Part shown: piece by piece, positions 5,971 to 5,989 of the stretch | How positions within the stretch are numbered: position 1 is the stretch's first letter | Layout: each line of letters starts with the position of its first letter | Source: an uncultured Lentisphaeria bacterium | GTDB taxonomy: Bacteria; Verrucomicrobiota; Lentisphaeria; Victivallales; Victivallaceae | DNA length: 5,989 nt | Direction: 5' to 3' | NCBI GenBank assembly: GCA_903821255.1 | Contig: CAIJKT010000680.1 | Location: 1-5,989, forward strand | Program-made: the position numbers and the translations under genes | Notes under the pieces: model-generated | What the model was told of the DNA's origin: nothing | Seen by the model: the letters and a program-made list of their open reading frames with translations, nothing else | Database searches by the model: none

Positions 5971-5980
5971 TTGTTAGAAA
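5948..5980 (-). promoter_or_regulatory. Candidate OmpR/PhoB-family operator: 11-bp direct repeats on a 22-bp period
   Basis: On the minus strand TTTCTAACAAT (5980-5970) recurs as TTTCTAAGAAT (5958-5948), identical at 10 of 11 positions and separated by exactly 11 bases. PhoB and its relatives bind head-to-tail to direct repeats spaced 11 bp, so two sites one unit apart on the same helix face fit the family. The position overlaps the predicted promoter of the regulator gene, which suggests autoregulation. The consensus differs from the E. coli Pho box (CTGTCAT), and A/T richness makes chance repeats more likely. Confidence 0.4.
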
Positions 5981-5989
5981 AACATTAAA

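Overview
The window looks like ordinary chromosome from a Gram-negative bacterium. The lpxA gene (lipid A synthesis) implies an outer membrane. Base composition is moderately GC-rich inside genes and clearly AT-rich between them, and every gene has a purine-rich Shine-Dalgarno site. The taxon cannot be fixed from this sequence. Codon style and the unusual pyrH-lpxA pairing would fit a PVC-group bacterium such as Lentisphaerota or a relative, but that is a guess. I see no mobile elements, CRISPR arrays, or tRNA or rRNA genes.

There are three blocks. (1) Positions 1-1550, minus strand: a two-gene operon. The promoter-proximal gene (777-1550) encodes a cytoplasmic protein with a TerB-like helical C-terminal domain. 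It is followed after 24 bases by a secreted or membrane ClpP-class (NfeD-type) serine protease, which runs off the left edge of the window. The protease carries a Lys/Asp-rich insert between its predicted catalytic Ser and Lys. (2) Positions 1824-3401, plus strand: pyrH (UMP kinase), then lpxA (UDP-GlcNAc acyltransferase) 30 bases later. The 273-bp AT-rich divergent intergenic region 1551-1823 separates blocks 1 and 2 and should hold promoters for both. (3) Positions 3407-5895, minus strand: a PhoB-like response regulator followed after 20 bases by a PhoR/ResE-like sensor histidine kinase. The kinase gene converges on lpxA with only five bases between the two stop codons.

The 94 bases upstream of the response regulator (5896-5989) are very AT-rich. 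They contain an 11-bp direct repeat, 10 of 11 identical, with a 22-bp period. This is the geometry expected of an OmpR/PhoB-family binding site, so autoregulation of the two-component operon is a reasonable hypothesis.

No clearly new system is present. The items most worth a second look are the charged insert in the NfeD-type protease and its pairing with a TerB-like protein, the phased repeats upstream of the regulator, and the pyrH-lpxA gene order.
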